Source: Candidatus Cloacimonetes bacterium 4572_55 | GTDB taxonomy: Bacteria > 4572-55 | Direction of reading: 5' to 3' | Length of the DNA: 64,000 nucleotides | Assembly (NCBI GenBank): GCA_002084765.1 | Contig: NBMB01000003.1 | Coordinates: 62,001 to 126,000 of the forward strand | The notes under the pieces: generated by a model | Database searches by the model: none | The model's input: only the letters and a program-made list of their open reading frames with translations | What the model was told of the DNA's origin: nothing | Translations under genes and position numbers: made by a program | Shown: positions 7,869-16,189 of the stretch, one piece after another | Layout of the letters: each line of letters begins with the position of its first letter | Numbering within the stretch: the stretch's first letter is position 1

Positions 7869-10361
7869 TTATCTCAATAGCACCATTTGCCGGCTTTGGA
7901 TATGATCTCCGGCTTTGACAGTGTAGAAATAGACGCCGCCGCTTACTATCTCGCCAGAATCATTGGTTCCATTCCAGGAGACTTCATAATCGCCGGAGGT
8001 TTGTTGTTTGTTCACCAACGAACGCACATGTTGACCCGTAGCGTTATAGATCGCCACCGAAACAGGAGCTGTCTCCGGAATAGAGTATGAGATTGTCGTG
8101 TGAGAGGCTATCGGGTTTGGATAGTTTTGGTTCACGTTGAACGAGACCTTGCTGTCCACATCCGGGTCCTCAACGCCCTCCGTAAAGACTTCCACAAAGG
8201 TCTCATTGCTAACTTCACTCTCGAAGTCATTTTCATAAACAGCCGTCATCACATAATAATAGGTCAGAGAGCCTGAAGGCGGAACAATAATGTTTTCATC
8301 TGTCCAGTTCAGGGCAGTCGGATCGTCGATTTGAGCGTAAGAATCGGCATAATTCCCCGGCGTAAAAGAACGATAGACAAGGTAATATTCCGGCAGATCG
8401 CGGGTATCCCGAACGTGGTTGCCCGGCGCGACGCTCAGATCAATGTCCAGGTTGGGCGTGTCGATAATCTCATCGGATACGACCCAACGGTTGAAAGCAG
8501 TGGCAACGCTCGGCACATGACCCTGAATATTCCAGTTCACATCCAGCCCTAGCGCGGCGATTTGATCCCATGCCACACCGTCTGTGGAAATCCAGCCGCC
8601 TTTATTGGAAACCATGGGTCCCACATCGCAGCCAGCCACGAATTCACCCGCGGCATGCGTGACTTGATACCCCATCCAATATTCATTACCATCCTGAATA
8701 GTAATCGGCGAGTTGAACACATGAGTGGTCCAGTCGCCGTCCTCTATATCGGTCAACTGCGCGTTGTAGATTTCGGTTCCTGGGTTTCCATTAGAGCCGC
8801 CTTCCCATACCTTTATTAAATATTCGACAGTCGGCACATTTGCCCAGACTTTCATCTCGGTCAAGTCATGACCCACATAAGGCTCCATGTCGCTGCCATC
8901 GAAGCGGGCGGCAACCGTAAACGTACCGCCATTTGTCAAACCAATGGCGTCGTTATTTGCGCCGTCGTCCCAATGCAACCAGGGATCGGCAGGACCCGCG
9001 CATGGCTCTTCCCAAACGAGATCAACCACTTCATTTCCACTGTCATAGGTACCTTGCAGATTACAGGGGGGAAACGCGTCTATAGCCGTAAAGGCTTCAA
9101 CGACCACATCGTCAATCCAGAGACCGCTGTCAATGCCCCCGTCGTCGTCGCCGTCGCTTTCCACGATCCAACGTAGCTGGATGGTTTCGCCGGCATACGC
9201 AATTAAATCCATATCAATATTTCCGTTAAAAGCCATGCCCGGAAGATATTCAGTCCAAGCGAGACCGCCTGGTCTGGTGTCGTCGCCGTAATCGTAAAAG
9301 ACTGGCTCAAAACCTATTCCATCGGTGGATATCTGCACCCGATAGAGATCGTCCAAGCTGCCGTCGTCGTCTCCGTCAAAGTCTCCCATATCGCACCAGA
9401 GCCAGAAGCGAAAATTGATAATGTCCGCTTCTGCCGGAAGCTCAATACTGGGGGAAACTAAAGCGTTTTGGAGAAGGTAATGCCCGTCCGGGCAATTCCA
9501 AGCATGGCTGGAGGAATGGGACGATCCGTCGCTCAACTCCCAAAAATCGCCAGACGCGTCTGGAGGAGCTCCGCCCGAGGCAGCCAAGTCGCCATTATCC
9601 TCGCCGTCATTTGTAAAAATATCATTCGTTCCATCACTCACGACAATGTTATCGACATGGAATCCGTGCCAAGTCGGGTTGCCGTCCGCGGTAGACGCGG
9701 CTGGATCGGAGCAAAAGGCAAAACGGATTTTGACCTCGTCAGTCGTGTATGCGCTGAGGTCCGCGGTAATTTCTTGCCAACCGTTGCTAGATCCGCCCCA
9801 ACCGGCAATCCCAGGACCAAAAGCCCATTCGTCGCCAAAAGCGTAAGAGTCGGTAAAAGTGTATGCGGGACCGCTACTCGGATCCAGCACTTCCCACGTA
9901 TCGCCTCCATCTTCGGAAATCCACATATTCGCGGTATCCCATCCATTGTAAGGATCTGGCTCTCCGCCTGGAGCCTCGATTTCCCATGTTGCCATGAAGG
10001 TCAGAGTGGCGTTTGTTGCAGAACTTAAGTCTAATTCGATGGTGTCCAAATATTGCAGCCAGTGGTTGTCATATCCGTTATATTCCGGATTGCCACACCA
10101 CCAGGAATCGCCCTCATAAGCCTCAAAATCGCTGACATGCCAGCGCACATACGGGTCGGGGAGAGCACTCGCGTCAACAGTCGTCCAGCCATTGACTCCA
10201 TTTTCAAAATCATCTTCAAAAAGAACTTCACGAATGTGAGACACATCGTCGGACATATCTCGATCTTGCGAAGTCTCTGTCGCGACCTTCAGATCACCGG
10301 CAAAGGCATACGCGCTACATAAAAGTAAGGCAAAAATCATTACAATAGCAAATCTCTTCAT
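7869..10361 (-). CDS. Secreted Asp-rich protein with FlgD/Por-type C-terminal domain
   Basis: 830 residues from ATG at 10361, where an AGGAGG lies 9 nt upstream and a clean signal peptide begins (MKRFAIVMIFALLLCSAYAFA). Two MAM/immune-inhibitor-A-like beta-sandwich modules follow (about 50-240 and 250-420: a DDFENGVNGWTT opening, NHWLQYLDTIELDLSSAT, and WIDDVVVEAF closings), with acidic, probably calcium-binding stretches such as DGDDDGSLDD. A fibronectin-like region follows, then a C-terminal FlgD/Por-type Ig domain (about 740-830: NQNYPNPIASHTTISYSIPE, then GGVYFYTVKAGD). No catalytic motif is visible. It is a surface or secreted adhesin- or matrix-like protein. The promoter, a C10 tract and a terminator all look dedicated to it. 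Confidence 0.85.
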   Translation of the reverse strand: MKRFAIVMIFALLLCSAYAFAGDLKVATETSQDRDMSDDVSHIREVLFEDDFENGVNGWTTVDASALPDPYVRWHVSDFEAYEGDSWWCGNPEYNGYDNHWLQYLDTIELDLSSATNATLTFMATWEIEAPGGEPDPYNGWDTANMWISEDGGDTWEVLDPSSGPAYTFTDSYAFGDEWAFGPGIAGWGGSSNGWQEITADLSAYTTDEVKIRFAFCSDPAASTADGNPTWHGFHVDNIVVSDGTNDIFTNDGEDNGDLAASGGAPPDASGDFWELSDGSSHSSSHAWNCPDGHYLLQNALVSPSIELPAEADIINFRFWLWCDMGDFDGDDDGSLDDLYRVQISTDGIGFEPVFYDYGDDTRPGGLAWTEYLPGMAFNGNIDMDLIAYAGETIQLRWIVESDGDDDGGIDSGLWIDDVVVEAFTAIDAFPPCNLQGTYDSGNEVVDLVWEEPCAGPADPWLHWDDGANNDAIGLTNGGTFTVAARFDGSDMEPYVGHDLTEMKVWANVPTVEYLIKVWEGGSNGNPGTEIYNAQLTDIEDGDWTTHVFNSPITIQDGNEYWMGYQVTHAAGEFVAGCDVGPMVSNKGGWISTDGVAWDQIAALGLDVNWNIQGHVPSVATAFNRWVVSDEIIDTPNLDIDLSVAPGNHVRDTRDLPEYYLVYRSFTPGNYADSYAQIDDPTALNWTDENIIVPPSGSLTYYYVMTAVYENDFESEVSNETFVEVFTEGVEDPDVDSKVSFNVNQNYPNPIASHTTISYSIPETAPVSVAIYNATGQHVRSLVNKQQTSGDYEVSWNGTNDSGEIVSGGVYFYTVKAGDHIQSRQMVLLR

Positions 10362-10378
10362 AAATTCTTTCCTCCTAC

Positions 10379-10402
10379 AGAAATAAATACAGAAATAAAT
10401 AC
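10379..10402. repeat. 12-bp tandem repeat in a 5' leader
   Basis: AGAAATAAATAC occurs twice exactly (10379-10390, 10391-10402), followed by a degenerate third copy. It sits just upstream of the ribosome-binding site of the secreted FlgD-tail gene, so its copy number changes leader length. Confidence 0.7.
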
Positions 10403-10496
10403 AAAAATAAGAAAGCACATGTGAGTTTAAGTTAAAAAATTGTCGGTCTTACATTTGCAGCCCACACGGATGAGACCGAAGATTTATCAGTTTCCA

Positions 10497-10506
10497 CCCC
10501 CCCCCC
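10497..10506. repeat. Homopolymeric C10 tract in a leader
   Basis: Ten consecutive C residues lie 17-26 nt downstream of the predicted transcription start and about 140 bp upstream of the start codon of the secreted FlgD-tail gene. Such tracts are prone to slipped-strand mispairing. Confidence 0.8.
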
Positions 10507-10529
10507 ATTACATCATTAAAAGATTCAAA

Positions 10530-10558
10530 ATTGTATCAGAATGGCTTATTTTTGTCAA
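10530..10558 (-). promoter_or_regulatory. Sigma-70-type promoter of the secreted FlgD-tail gene
   Basis: On the minus strand TTGACA (10558-10553) and TACAAT (10535-10530) are spaced 17 bp apart. The implied leader is about 160 nt and contains the C10 tract, a 7-bp inverted repeat (TCGGTCT...AGACCGA, about 10443-10479) and the 12-bp repeats. Confidence 0.75.
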
Positions 10559-10623
10559 GAAAAATATAAAAAAAATTGGTTTAAGAACCCGCGATACGCC
10601 AGTTCGATTCCTATAATTCATAT

Positions 10624-10974
10624 CTATTGATTCAATTGATTCAGAGCGGAATCCTTATCGTCGAATATTTTTGTATATTGCGTCAGACCCACCATTTTAA
10701 ATATCTTTTTGAAATGAGGCGTGAGTCCGGAGATATACAGATTGATATTATTTTTTTTGCTACTGGTGACCAGTCCAATCAAAATAGCAATGCCCGCGCT
10801 ATTGATGTAATTCACATTGCAAAAATCGAGCAGAATTTTTTTGGCGTTTCGATTCAGCGCCAATTGGTACACTTCTAAAATTTTTTCTTCAGAAAAAGTG
10901 GTTATTTCTCCTGTTAGATGAATTATGCTCACAGATCCTTTAGAGTCTAGACTTACTTTCATTTCATCTCTCAT
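10624..10974 (-). CDS. STAS-domain anti-anti-sigma factor-like protein
   Basis: 116 residues, a single STAS domain of the usual length. The conserved phospho-acceptor segment is LLDFCNVNYINSAGIAILIG, with the serine at about residue 59. In SpoIIAA/RsbV proteins this serine is phosphorylated by a HATPase_c anti-sigma kinase and dephosphorylated by a PP2C phosphatase, controlling release of a sigma factor or other partner. No such kinase or phosphatase gene is adjacent, so the partner is unknown. A GGAG precedes the chosen ATG by about 9 nt; Met5 is a possible alternative start. It is divergent from the PAS-GGDEF gene, each with its own promoter candidate. Confidence 0.88.
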   Translation of the reverse strand: MRDEMKVSLDSKGSVSIIHLTGEITTFSEEKILEVYQLALNRNAKKILLDFCNVNYINSAGIAILIGLVTSSKKNNINLYISGLTPHFKKIFKMVGLTQYTKIFDDKDSALNQLNQ

Positions 10975-11048
10975 TTTTCGGGTCTCCTTCGCGTGAATAT
11001 ATTCGCACGAATATCAAAATATATGGAGGACTTCGGTTACGCTTTATT

Positions 11049-11077
11049 AAAATAGCCGATTTTGACAATCGGGTCAA
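11049..11077 (-). promoter_or_regulatory. Promoter candidate for the STAS gene
   Basis: On the minus strand TTGACC (11077-11072) and TATTTT (11054-11049) are spaced 17 bp apart, giving a leader of about 70 nt. The -10 matches consensus at four of six positions. Confidence 0.5.
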
Positions 11078-11127
11078 GAAAAAAACGTTGTTTTTCCGAT
11101 TTGCTTTGTTCAATTCTATGAAATGGG

Positions 11128-11156
11128 TTGACAAAGTTTTAATAATATTATACTAT
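11128..11156 (+). promoter_or_regulatory. Promoter candidate for the PAS-GGDEF/ruvX pair
   Basis: TTGACA (11128-11133) and TACTAT (11151-11156) with 17 bp spacing. Transcription would start near 11163, leaving a leader of about 165 nt. Confidence 0.6.
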
Positions 11157-11326
11157 CGTTTATAGAATTTAGACATGATCTAATTTTGTTAGGATTTTGT
11201 TAGAAACGCCATCTATTAAGATTTCTTTCCGAATTCTATTGACGACGCCGAAAGTAACTGAATAAATTTGGAAGTTATTTAAATGCTATTCCTTAGCACC
11301 TGATATTAAAACAAGGGGACAAAAGA

Positions 11327-12277
11327 ATGGGGAATATCAGCTATAAAGCAGACGTCGACGGATCGCCTGCTTTAACCGTTGGAGACAGTGCCGCTATCAA
11401 AAATAGTCGATATAAGTTTGCCATAAACGCCCTCGACGAGGGAATAATCATTGTCGATGCGGAACTGTGCGTGGTTGCTATAAACGATGTGTTGAGCCGT
11501 TTGATCGGAATTTCCAAAGAGAAAATATTGGGTCGTCACTATCAAAAAATGATCCGTCTCGACTTAGGCAACATCGACTGCTTATTCCGGGAAACACTCA
11601 AACAACAGAAAGATATTATCCACATAAACGGCGCGTTGCAAAAATCTGGCGGCGGTTTTGTGCCGGTCACGATAAATACAAAAGTTCAATTCGATTCAGA
11701 AGATCGATTTATCGGCGGAGTTCAGATTTATAAAAACATGCAGAAATTAGATCGTTTGGAAGATCGTAATGGGAGCAATTCTATTTGGGATGATAAAAGC
11801 GGTCTATTTTCTCGAGAGCATCTTTTTTATCTTTTGGAGTTGGAATTTGCTAAGGTTCGGCGGTACAAGCAAACGTTGTCGGTTATGCTTCTGGATGTTG
11901 ACAACTTCCAGGAATTAAATAAAAGCTATGGACGAGAAGTGGCGGATTTGGCGCTTGCGCAGGTCGGTAAACTGCTGCAAGAAAACATTCGATTATCAGA
12001 TATCGCTGGTCGTCTGAAGAGAGATCGCTTTGTTTTGGCTCTACCTCGAATTGACAAAGAGAGCGCGCGCGATGTGGCGGATCGCATCCGCTATCTGATC
12101 GAGCAGATGTCTTTGTTGACTCCGTTATTGAAGGAGGAAGTGCATATGACTATCAGCATTGGGGTCGCCTCTTATCCCAATTTCAAGGTGATGGACTGGA
12201 AGGATATGTTAAAAGCTGCGGACATCGCTCTTTATATGGCAAAGGAGATGGGGAAAAACCGAACGGAGAGTTTCTAA
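11327..12277 (+). CDS. PAS protein with degenerate GGDEF domain and intact I-site
   Basis: 316 residues, no membrane segment. A PAS domain covers about 25-140 (ALDEGIIIVDAELCVVAIND, GISKEKILGRHYQKM). The GGDEF domain covers about 155-316 (DKSGLFSREHLFYLLELE, LLDVDNFQELNKSYG). The catalytic signature at residues 231-235 reads KRDRF instead of GGDEF, so diguanylate cyclase activity is unlikely. The inhibitory-site motif RxxD is intact (RLSD, 222-225), five residues upstream as in active enzymes, so it may bind c-di-GMP as an effector. AGGGG precedes the ATG. The ruvX gene starts 4 bp after its stop, so the two are probably co-transcribed. Confidence 0.88.
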   Translation: MGNISYKADVDGSPALTVGDSAAIKNSRYKFAINALDEGIIIVDAELCVVAINDVLSRLIGISKEKILGRHYQKMIRLDLGNIDCLFRETLKQQKDIIHINGALQKSGGGFVPVTINTKVQFDSEDRFIGGVQIYKNMQKLDRLEDRNGSNSIWDDKSGLFSREHLFYLLELEFAKVRRYKQTLSVMLLDVDNFQELNKSYGREVADLALAQVGKLLQENIRLSDIAGRLKRDRFVLALPRIDKESARDVADRIRYLIEQMSLLTPLLKEEVHMTISIGVASYPNFKVMDWKDMLKAADIALYMAKEMGKNRTESF

Positions 12278-12281
12278 TATC

Positions 12282-12713
12282 ATGCAGGAGAAAAAACGCA
12301 TTTTGGCTGTCGATTACGGCGAAAGAAGGATCGGGTTGGCGATCAGCGACGCATTCCAATGGACAGCTCGCCCATTGGAGACGATTGATCGAAAAAAATC
12401 ACCGGATACAGCGTCTTTGATCCATCGTATTATTCTCGAAAATGATGTGGGAGAGATTGTGGTCGGGATGCCATTCAATATGGATGGAACCAAAGGCGAG
12501 TCGTCGGAACGAGTCGAAAATTTTGTCAAAATGTTGAAAAAAATTGTGACATGCCCCATCTTTTTTGAAGACGAACGCTGCACCACGCTTCTCGCTCATG
12601 AGATTATTCGGGAAATGGGGTATAATAAAAGGATCAGAAAGCGAAAAGGTAAGGTAGATCAGATGGCGGCTGTATTGATCCTCAAGAGCTATATCAGCAA
12701 AAAAGAAATGTGA
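12282..12713 (+). CDS. ruvX: RuvX/YqgF-family pre-16S rRNA nuclease
   Basis: 143 residues, the normal family length. The RNase H-like fold is marked by ILAVDYGERRIGLAISDAF near the N-terminus (first acidic residue in VDYG), VVGMPFNMDGTKGESSERV in the middle, FEDERCTT, and KGKVDQMAAVLIL with the C-terminal catalytic Asp. E. coli YqgF processes the 5' end of 16S rRNA; the family was first annotated as a Holliday-junction resolvase. Translation is probably coupled to the preceding PAS-GGDEF gene (4 bp gap). A strong terminator follows. Confidence 0.9.
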   Translation: MQEKKRILAVDYGERRIGLAISDAFQWTARPLETIDRKKSPDTASLIHRIILENDVGEIVVGMPFNMDGTKGESSERVENFVKMLKKIVTCPIFFEDERCTTLLAHEIIREMGYNKRIRKRKGKVDQMAAVLILKSYISKKEM

Positions 12714-12741
12714 ATTGTATCGAAAAAAAGTGCTCATACCG

Positions 12742-12781
12742 AAAAACGCCGTCCAACTCGCTTATCTTGGACGGCGTTTTT
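12742..12781. terminator. Bidirectional terminator
   Basis: AAAAACGCCGTCCAA (12742-12756) and TTGGACGGCGTTTTT (12767-12781) form a perfect 15-bp stem with a 10-nt loop between the convergent ruvX and ATP-grasp genes. Both arms end in A/T runs and so can work in both directions. Confidence 0.92.
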
Positions 12782-12805
12782 GTATCTTAGTAAAGAGTTG
12801 AAAAA

Positions 12806-13783
12806 TTAGGACTTTATCGATTGCCTCAGCCGAGGTTTTTTGGGTAATTTTTCCACTCGATACCAATGATGATTGTCATAAGAAGACGCTTCCCTTTTTG
12901 CCAGGTCAATTGCCAGATCAGCGAGATGTCCCACCACCCAATCAAAATTTTGATCGCCGACGCCTTCCGATCTGACAGCTGGAACCGGATTCATAAAATC
13001 GACCGCGCAAATTTTATCTCCAGTAACGGCGAAATCCACAGTATTCATATCATAGCCAAGTGCTTGACATATACGCTGACTCTTACTTTTCAAACGCAGT
13101 TCAAGCTCAATAGGAAGCGGAGCCGCGTCCGAGGAAAAACTTCGATTTTTTGGATCATATATGATCGGCAGCACATGTTTTTTCCCGATAACAAAACAGC
13201 GCACAAAGAACTCATATTGAATCAATTCTTGCACAATCATTGTCGCTGTCCCGGACTGGTTGTAATGATACAGCAGCTCCTCTTTTGATTGAACGGTGAT
13301 CTCGTTTTGCCAACCAATATCATTATAGGGTTTGAGAATCGCCGGAAATTTGGTATAGTTGATCACCCGATCCCAATCCAAAGGAAAAATCATGTTGGTC
13401 AAGTCCTTGTTTGAGACTTGATCGCCGTAAGAATGCGAAGGCAGACAGACCGTCTTAGGCGTCGGAATATTCAGCCGAGAGATCAGGCCAAAATTAAAAA
13501 AACGATCCGACGTATCAAACCAGAAAGGGTCGTTGATCACGTAAATACCACCCAATATCATCGATTTGAGAAACGATTGATAATAGGGAACTTTATACGA
13601 AATCCGGTCGATGATCAGCCGATAGTTACATTCGTAATCGAGAGGAATGTCGCCGATTTTGATCGACTCAGCTTGAATTTGGTCGCCATTTTTTCGGTTG
13701 ATTCGTTCAATCACAGCTTCCGGAAATTCGGTTTCTTTGCCGTGCATCAATCCGATCCGGCCGATCCGGGGGGTAAGATTCAT
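12806..13783 (-). CDS. ATP-grasp (RimK-like) protein
   Basis: 325 residues without signal peptide. The N-terminal third resembles the pre-ATP-grasp region. The ATP-grasp part (about 115-300) shows a KFPAILKPYNDIGWQNE nucleotide-binding lysine region, a VQELIQYEFFVRCFVIG strand pair, and NTVDFAVTGDKICAVDFMNP, whose acidic/Asn residues match the Mg-ATP ligands of the family. Such enzymes join a carboxylate to an amine or thiol through an acyl-phosphate; the substrate here is unknown. It is a single-gene unit, with a promoter at 13845-13873 and a terminator at 12742-12781. No peptide precursor or partner ligase is adjacent. Confidence 0.8.
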   Translation of the reverse strand: MNLTPRIGRIGLMHGKETEFPEAVIERINRKNGDQIQAESIKIGDIPLDYECNYRLIIDRISYKVPYYQSFLKSMILGGIYVINDPFWFDTSDRFFNFGLISRLNIPTPKTVCLPSHSYGDQVSNKDLTNMIFPLDWDRVINYTKFPAILKPYNDIGWQNEITVQSKEELLYHYNQSGTATMIVQELIQYEFFVRCFVIGKKHVLPIIYDPKNRSFSSDAAPLPIELELRLKSKSQRICQALGYDMNTVDFAVTGDKICAVDFMNPVPAVRSEGVGDQNFDWVVGHLADLAIDLAKREASSYDNHHWYRVEKLPKKPRLRQSIKS

Positions 13784-13844
13784 TCTAAACCTCCTTAACT
13801 GTTAAAGTATCGATTTTCGGATTAGCGCAATAACGCGAACTCCA

Positions 13845-13873
13845 ATTTTAAAATATTCAATATTCTTTGTCAA
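13845..13873 (-). promoter_or_regulatory. Sigma-70-type promoter of the ATP-grasp gene
   Basis: On the minus strand TTGACA (13873-13868) and TAAAAT (13850-13845) are 17 bp apart. Transcription would start near 13838, about 55 nt before the start codon at 13783. Confidence 0.75.
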
Positions 13874-13943
13874 TAAGTTTGTTGACAAATCGAAATATAC
13901 AATCACTTTTTTGTCATAAAAAACGAGAATGAACAGGAGAAGT

Positions 13944-14774
13944 CTAACCGTCGTTTTGAGGATATTCATCGATTTTGTTGTTGCCCCCTTTTGCCCGCGC
14001 AATGGTCATCACGCATACCTGATCGACTCCATTATCGAGCAATTTACTCGCGCAGCCGTTGATTGTGGATCCGGTGGTCAGAACGTCGTCGATAAGCAGG
14101 ACCTTTTCGCCTTTTATCCGGTCGGGATCAACGACTTTAAAAGCGTTCTCTACATTTTCCCTGCGACTCTTAGCGTCCAGCGTGGTCTGGCTGACAGTGT
14201 CGATTACACGGATCAAGGAGGTTGTGTCCATCGGGATCGAGACATATTCGGACAGGGGCGCGGCAAGCAGTTCGCTTTGGTTATAGCCTCGTTTTTTCAA
14301 CTTCGATGGATGCAGAGGCACCGGCATAATCACTGTGGTCTGGGCGATTCGGCGGCGGGAAGGAAAAATTTGCGCCATGCGCCTGGCAAAAAAACGTCCG
14401 GCAAAACTGGCTTGACGCTTTTTCCAATAGAGACGCCCTTCAATGTATTTTAGGTAGTGAATCATCTCATTTAAAGGCGGCTCAAAAAAACCGATACACG
14501 CGGCTTGCACAAAAAGATTCGAGCCGTTTCTGCAGCTTTTGCAATGATTTTGAAAATTGGATCGTTTAAGATCCCTTGGCGAGCCGCAAATAGAGCAATA
14601 TTTTCCAGTTAGTCCCCGAACCTGCATCCAACAGGAACCACAGACGCCCAGTTCGTCCATGTCCAAATTGACGGCGCACTGATAACAAGATCTGGGGAAT
14701 ATCTGGTCCAGGAAAAGATCGACCGGCGCAAGAGGGTCGAGTGTCGTAAGAAGGCGGATAAATTTCTGTAACAT
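13944..14774 (-). CDS. comF: ComF family protein
   Basis: 276 residues. The N-terminal zinc-finger region (about 30-90) has CxxC pairs (SCYQC, CGSC, YCSICG, CKSC). The C-terminal phosphoribosyltransferase-like domain has MPVPLHPSKLKKRGYNQSE, LDAKSRRENVENAF and the PRPP-type loop VLLIDDVLTTGST. ComF proteins are needed for transformation in several naturally competent bacteria, where ComF links to helicase and DprA; many non-competent genomes also carry it. No other competence gene is in the window. It starts 16 bp after the preceding lipoprotein stop, so it probably belongs to the LpoB-like operon. Confidence 0.92.
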   Translation of the reverse strand: MLQKFIRLLTTLDPLAPVDLFLDQIFPRSCYQCAVNLDMDELGVCGSCWMQVRGLTGKYCSICGSPRDLKRSNFQNHCKSCRNGSNLFVQAACIGFFEPPLNEMIHYLKYIEGRLYWKKRQASFAGRFFARRMAQIFPSRRRIAQTTVIMPVPLHPSKLKKRGYNQSELLAAPLSEYVSIPMDTTSLIRVIDTVSQTTLDAKSRRENVENAFKVVDPDRIKGEKVLLIDDVLTTGSTINGCASKLLDNGVDQVCVMTIARAKGGNNKIDEYPQNDG

Positions 14775-14790
14775 AAGCGTCTATTTTTTG

Positions 14791-16095
14791 TTAGCGGAAA
14801 GTTCGGTAGGTGACGAACGTCATACGCCCCGCTTGAAAAGAGACGTCCGGGATCATATCGGTGAAGATCAATTGGCCGCTCGCGCCGTAAAAATGGAGAT
14901 GAACGTCGTATTGACCCGGAGCGTGGAGCAGACGAGCGATCTGGATGTTATGGGGCAAAGTGAACCAACTGCGGGTATCGGCTTGTTCTGTTGCCGCTGC
15001 AAAAACATTGAAAACACAGCCTGCCGCTTCTCCAAACTCATTCTCTATCTTCTCCTTGACCGCGTATTTGGCAACACCTCTGGCAGCCGTTTTCGCTATG
15101 ATCCGCGTCTGGCGATCCTCTAAATTTTTGATCGCAATTGCGTCAATATCTTGAAAAATTTCGGTCTTTACATGCCCGATGCCGACATTCGCCGACGCGT
15201 AGGAAAGATTCGGAGGGCGAGAAACAAAACTGGGAAAAGCGGCTCGGAGATAGTAATCTTCAAACGGAATTTCGATCGAATTTTGCGTTTTGTGAGGCGC
15301 GAGTCCATTGTCCCAGATCAGCACCAGTTCCCCGCTACCGCGATGGAGACTCTGCGGGATTCGGTCAGATTTGTTCCATTTTGCCTCATAAAAATCGACC
15401 TGAGACTGGAATCCCAACGCCTGAGCAGTTCGCAAGATATCTTCTTTCAACTGCTCTGGGACGTCCAAGCCATAAAATTCAAGATAATCCTCTTCATATA
15501 CTTTTGCCGCGTTCCGATACGCGATAAAGCTGTTATTCAGATCGCCCGACGCCTCGTAAATTAACCCCATGAGATAGTGAATAAACGCGTCGGCTCGGTA
15601 TACATTCGGGTTGTCGTCATATTTCCGGTTGAATTCCTCCAGCTTGACATTTACCCTCCGGCACTCGACCAAAGCTTCGTCCAACTCTCCCAACAACAGA
15701 TAGTTCAACGCCATATAGTAATGAATCGTCACTTTCTCGAAATCCTCGCCCGAATACGGCTTCACCAGCTCATTTGATATAAATGAAGCCACTTCCGTGG
15801 ATATCGATTTGGTATAAAGCTCGTCAAAACGGTCGTCCGCCAGATCGAAGTAGTGATTGCTCTGCGCATATTTGCCGCTGAGATGGGCGGTTAATCCCGA
15901 GTGGAGATAGAAGAGGAGCCGATCCTTTCCTTTTTCCAAGTCGGTCTGCTGCTGCATGAGCGTATCCGCGCCGATAAAATCACCCCGCCTGAGAGCCTGC
16001 TCGACCGACGACAATGATTCCGGATGGGTAGCGCAGCCGGCTGCAAATATAGATAGGCAGGATATGATAACAAGCGTATCTCTCAACCGTTTCAT
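14791..16095 (-). CDS. TPR-like lipoprotein (resembles COG3014)
   Basis: 434 residues with a lipoprotein signal (lipobox AAGC, Cys about 21). Helical repeats occupy about 28-220 (SLSSVEQALRRGDFIGADTL, HYYMALNYLLLGELDEALVE, IHYLMGLIYEASGDLNNSFI). The C-terminal half is more beta-rich. The layout matches my memory of COG3014, proteins encoded beside LpoB/YcfM-like lipoproteins in Vibrio and Haemophilus, and the gene here lies directly after an LpoB-like gene. A role in regulating peptidoglycan synthesis at the outer membrane is inferred from this pairing. ComF follows at 16 bp. Confidence 0.75.
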   Translation of the reverse strand: MKRLRDTLVIISCLSIFAAGCATHPESLSSVEQALRRGDFIGADTLMQQQTDLEKGKDRLLFYLHSGLTAHLSGKYAQSNHYFDLADDRFDELYTKSISTEVASFISNELVKPYSGEDFEKVTIHYYMALNYLLLGELDEALVECRRVNVKLEEFNRKYDDNPNVYRADAFIHYLMGLIYEASGDLNNSFIAYRNAAKVYEEDYLEFYGLDVPEQLKEDILRTAQALGFQSQVDFYEAKWNKSDRIPQSLHRGSGELVLIWDNGLAPHKTQNSIEIPFEDYYLRAAFPSFVSRPPNLSYASANVGIGHVKTEIFQDIDAIAIKNLEDRQTRIIAKTAARGVAKYAVKEKIENEFGEAAGCVFNVFAAATEQADTRSWFTLPHNIQIARLLHAPGQYDVHLHFYGASGQLIFTDMIPDVSFQAGRMTFVTYRTFR

Positions 16096-16189
16096 GGCGT
16101 TGCCTCAAAAAGAGTCTGTCTGTTGAATGAAAAAGTGCCGAACAGCGGTCATAAAATTCCGATATGCGGCACTTGAACTGCCTTGAAAA

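Larger units (their letters stand above)
10975..11326. other. Divergent promoter region
   Basis: AT-rich spacer between the leftward STAS gene and the rightward PAS-GGDEF gene. It holds one promoter candidate in each direction (11049-11077 leftward, 11128-11156 rightward). No coding frame or RNA gene is seen. Confidence 0.6.

Noticed and set aside
9468-10028. 186-residue plus-strand frame
   Set aside because: Antisense to the secreted FlgD-tail gene; low-complexity and basic composition typical of shadow frames.
10588-10612. tRNA-like T-loop (CCAGTTCGATTCC)
   Set aside because: No pairing T stem, anticodon arm or acceptor stem can be drawn around it.
11327-12277. Active diguanylate cyclase
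   Set aside because: The GGDEF signature is KRDRF, lacking the glycines and the acidic residue needed for catalysis.
16133-16174. Terminator between the LpoB-like and COG3014-like genes (AAGTGCCG...CGGCACTT)
   Set aside because: Only an 8-bp stem with a 26-nt loop and no U-run; the genes are probably co-transcribed.
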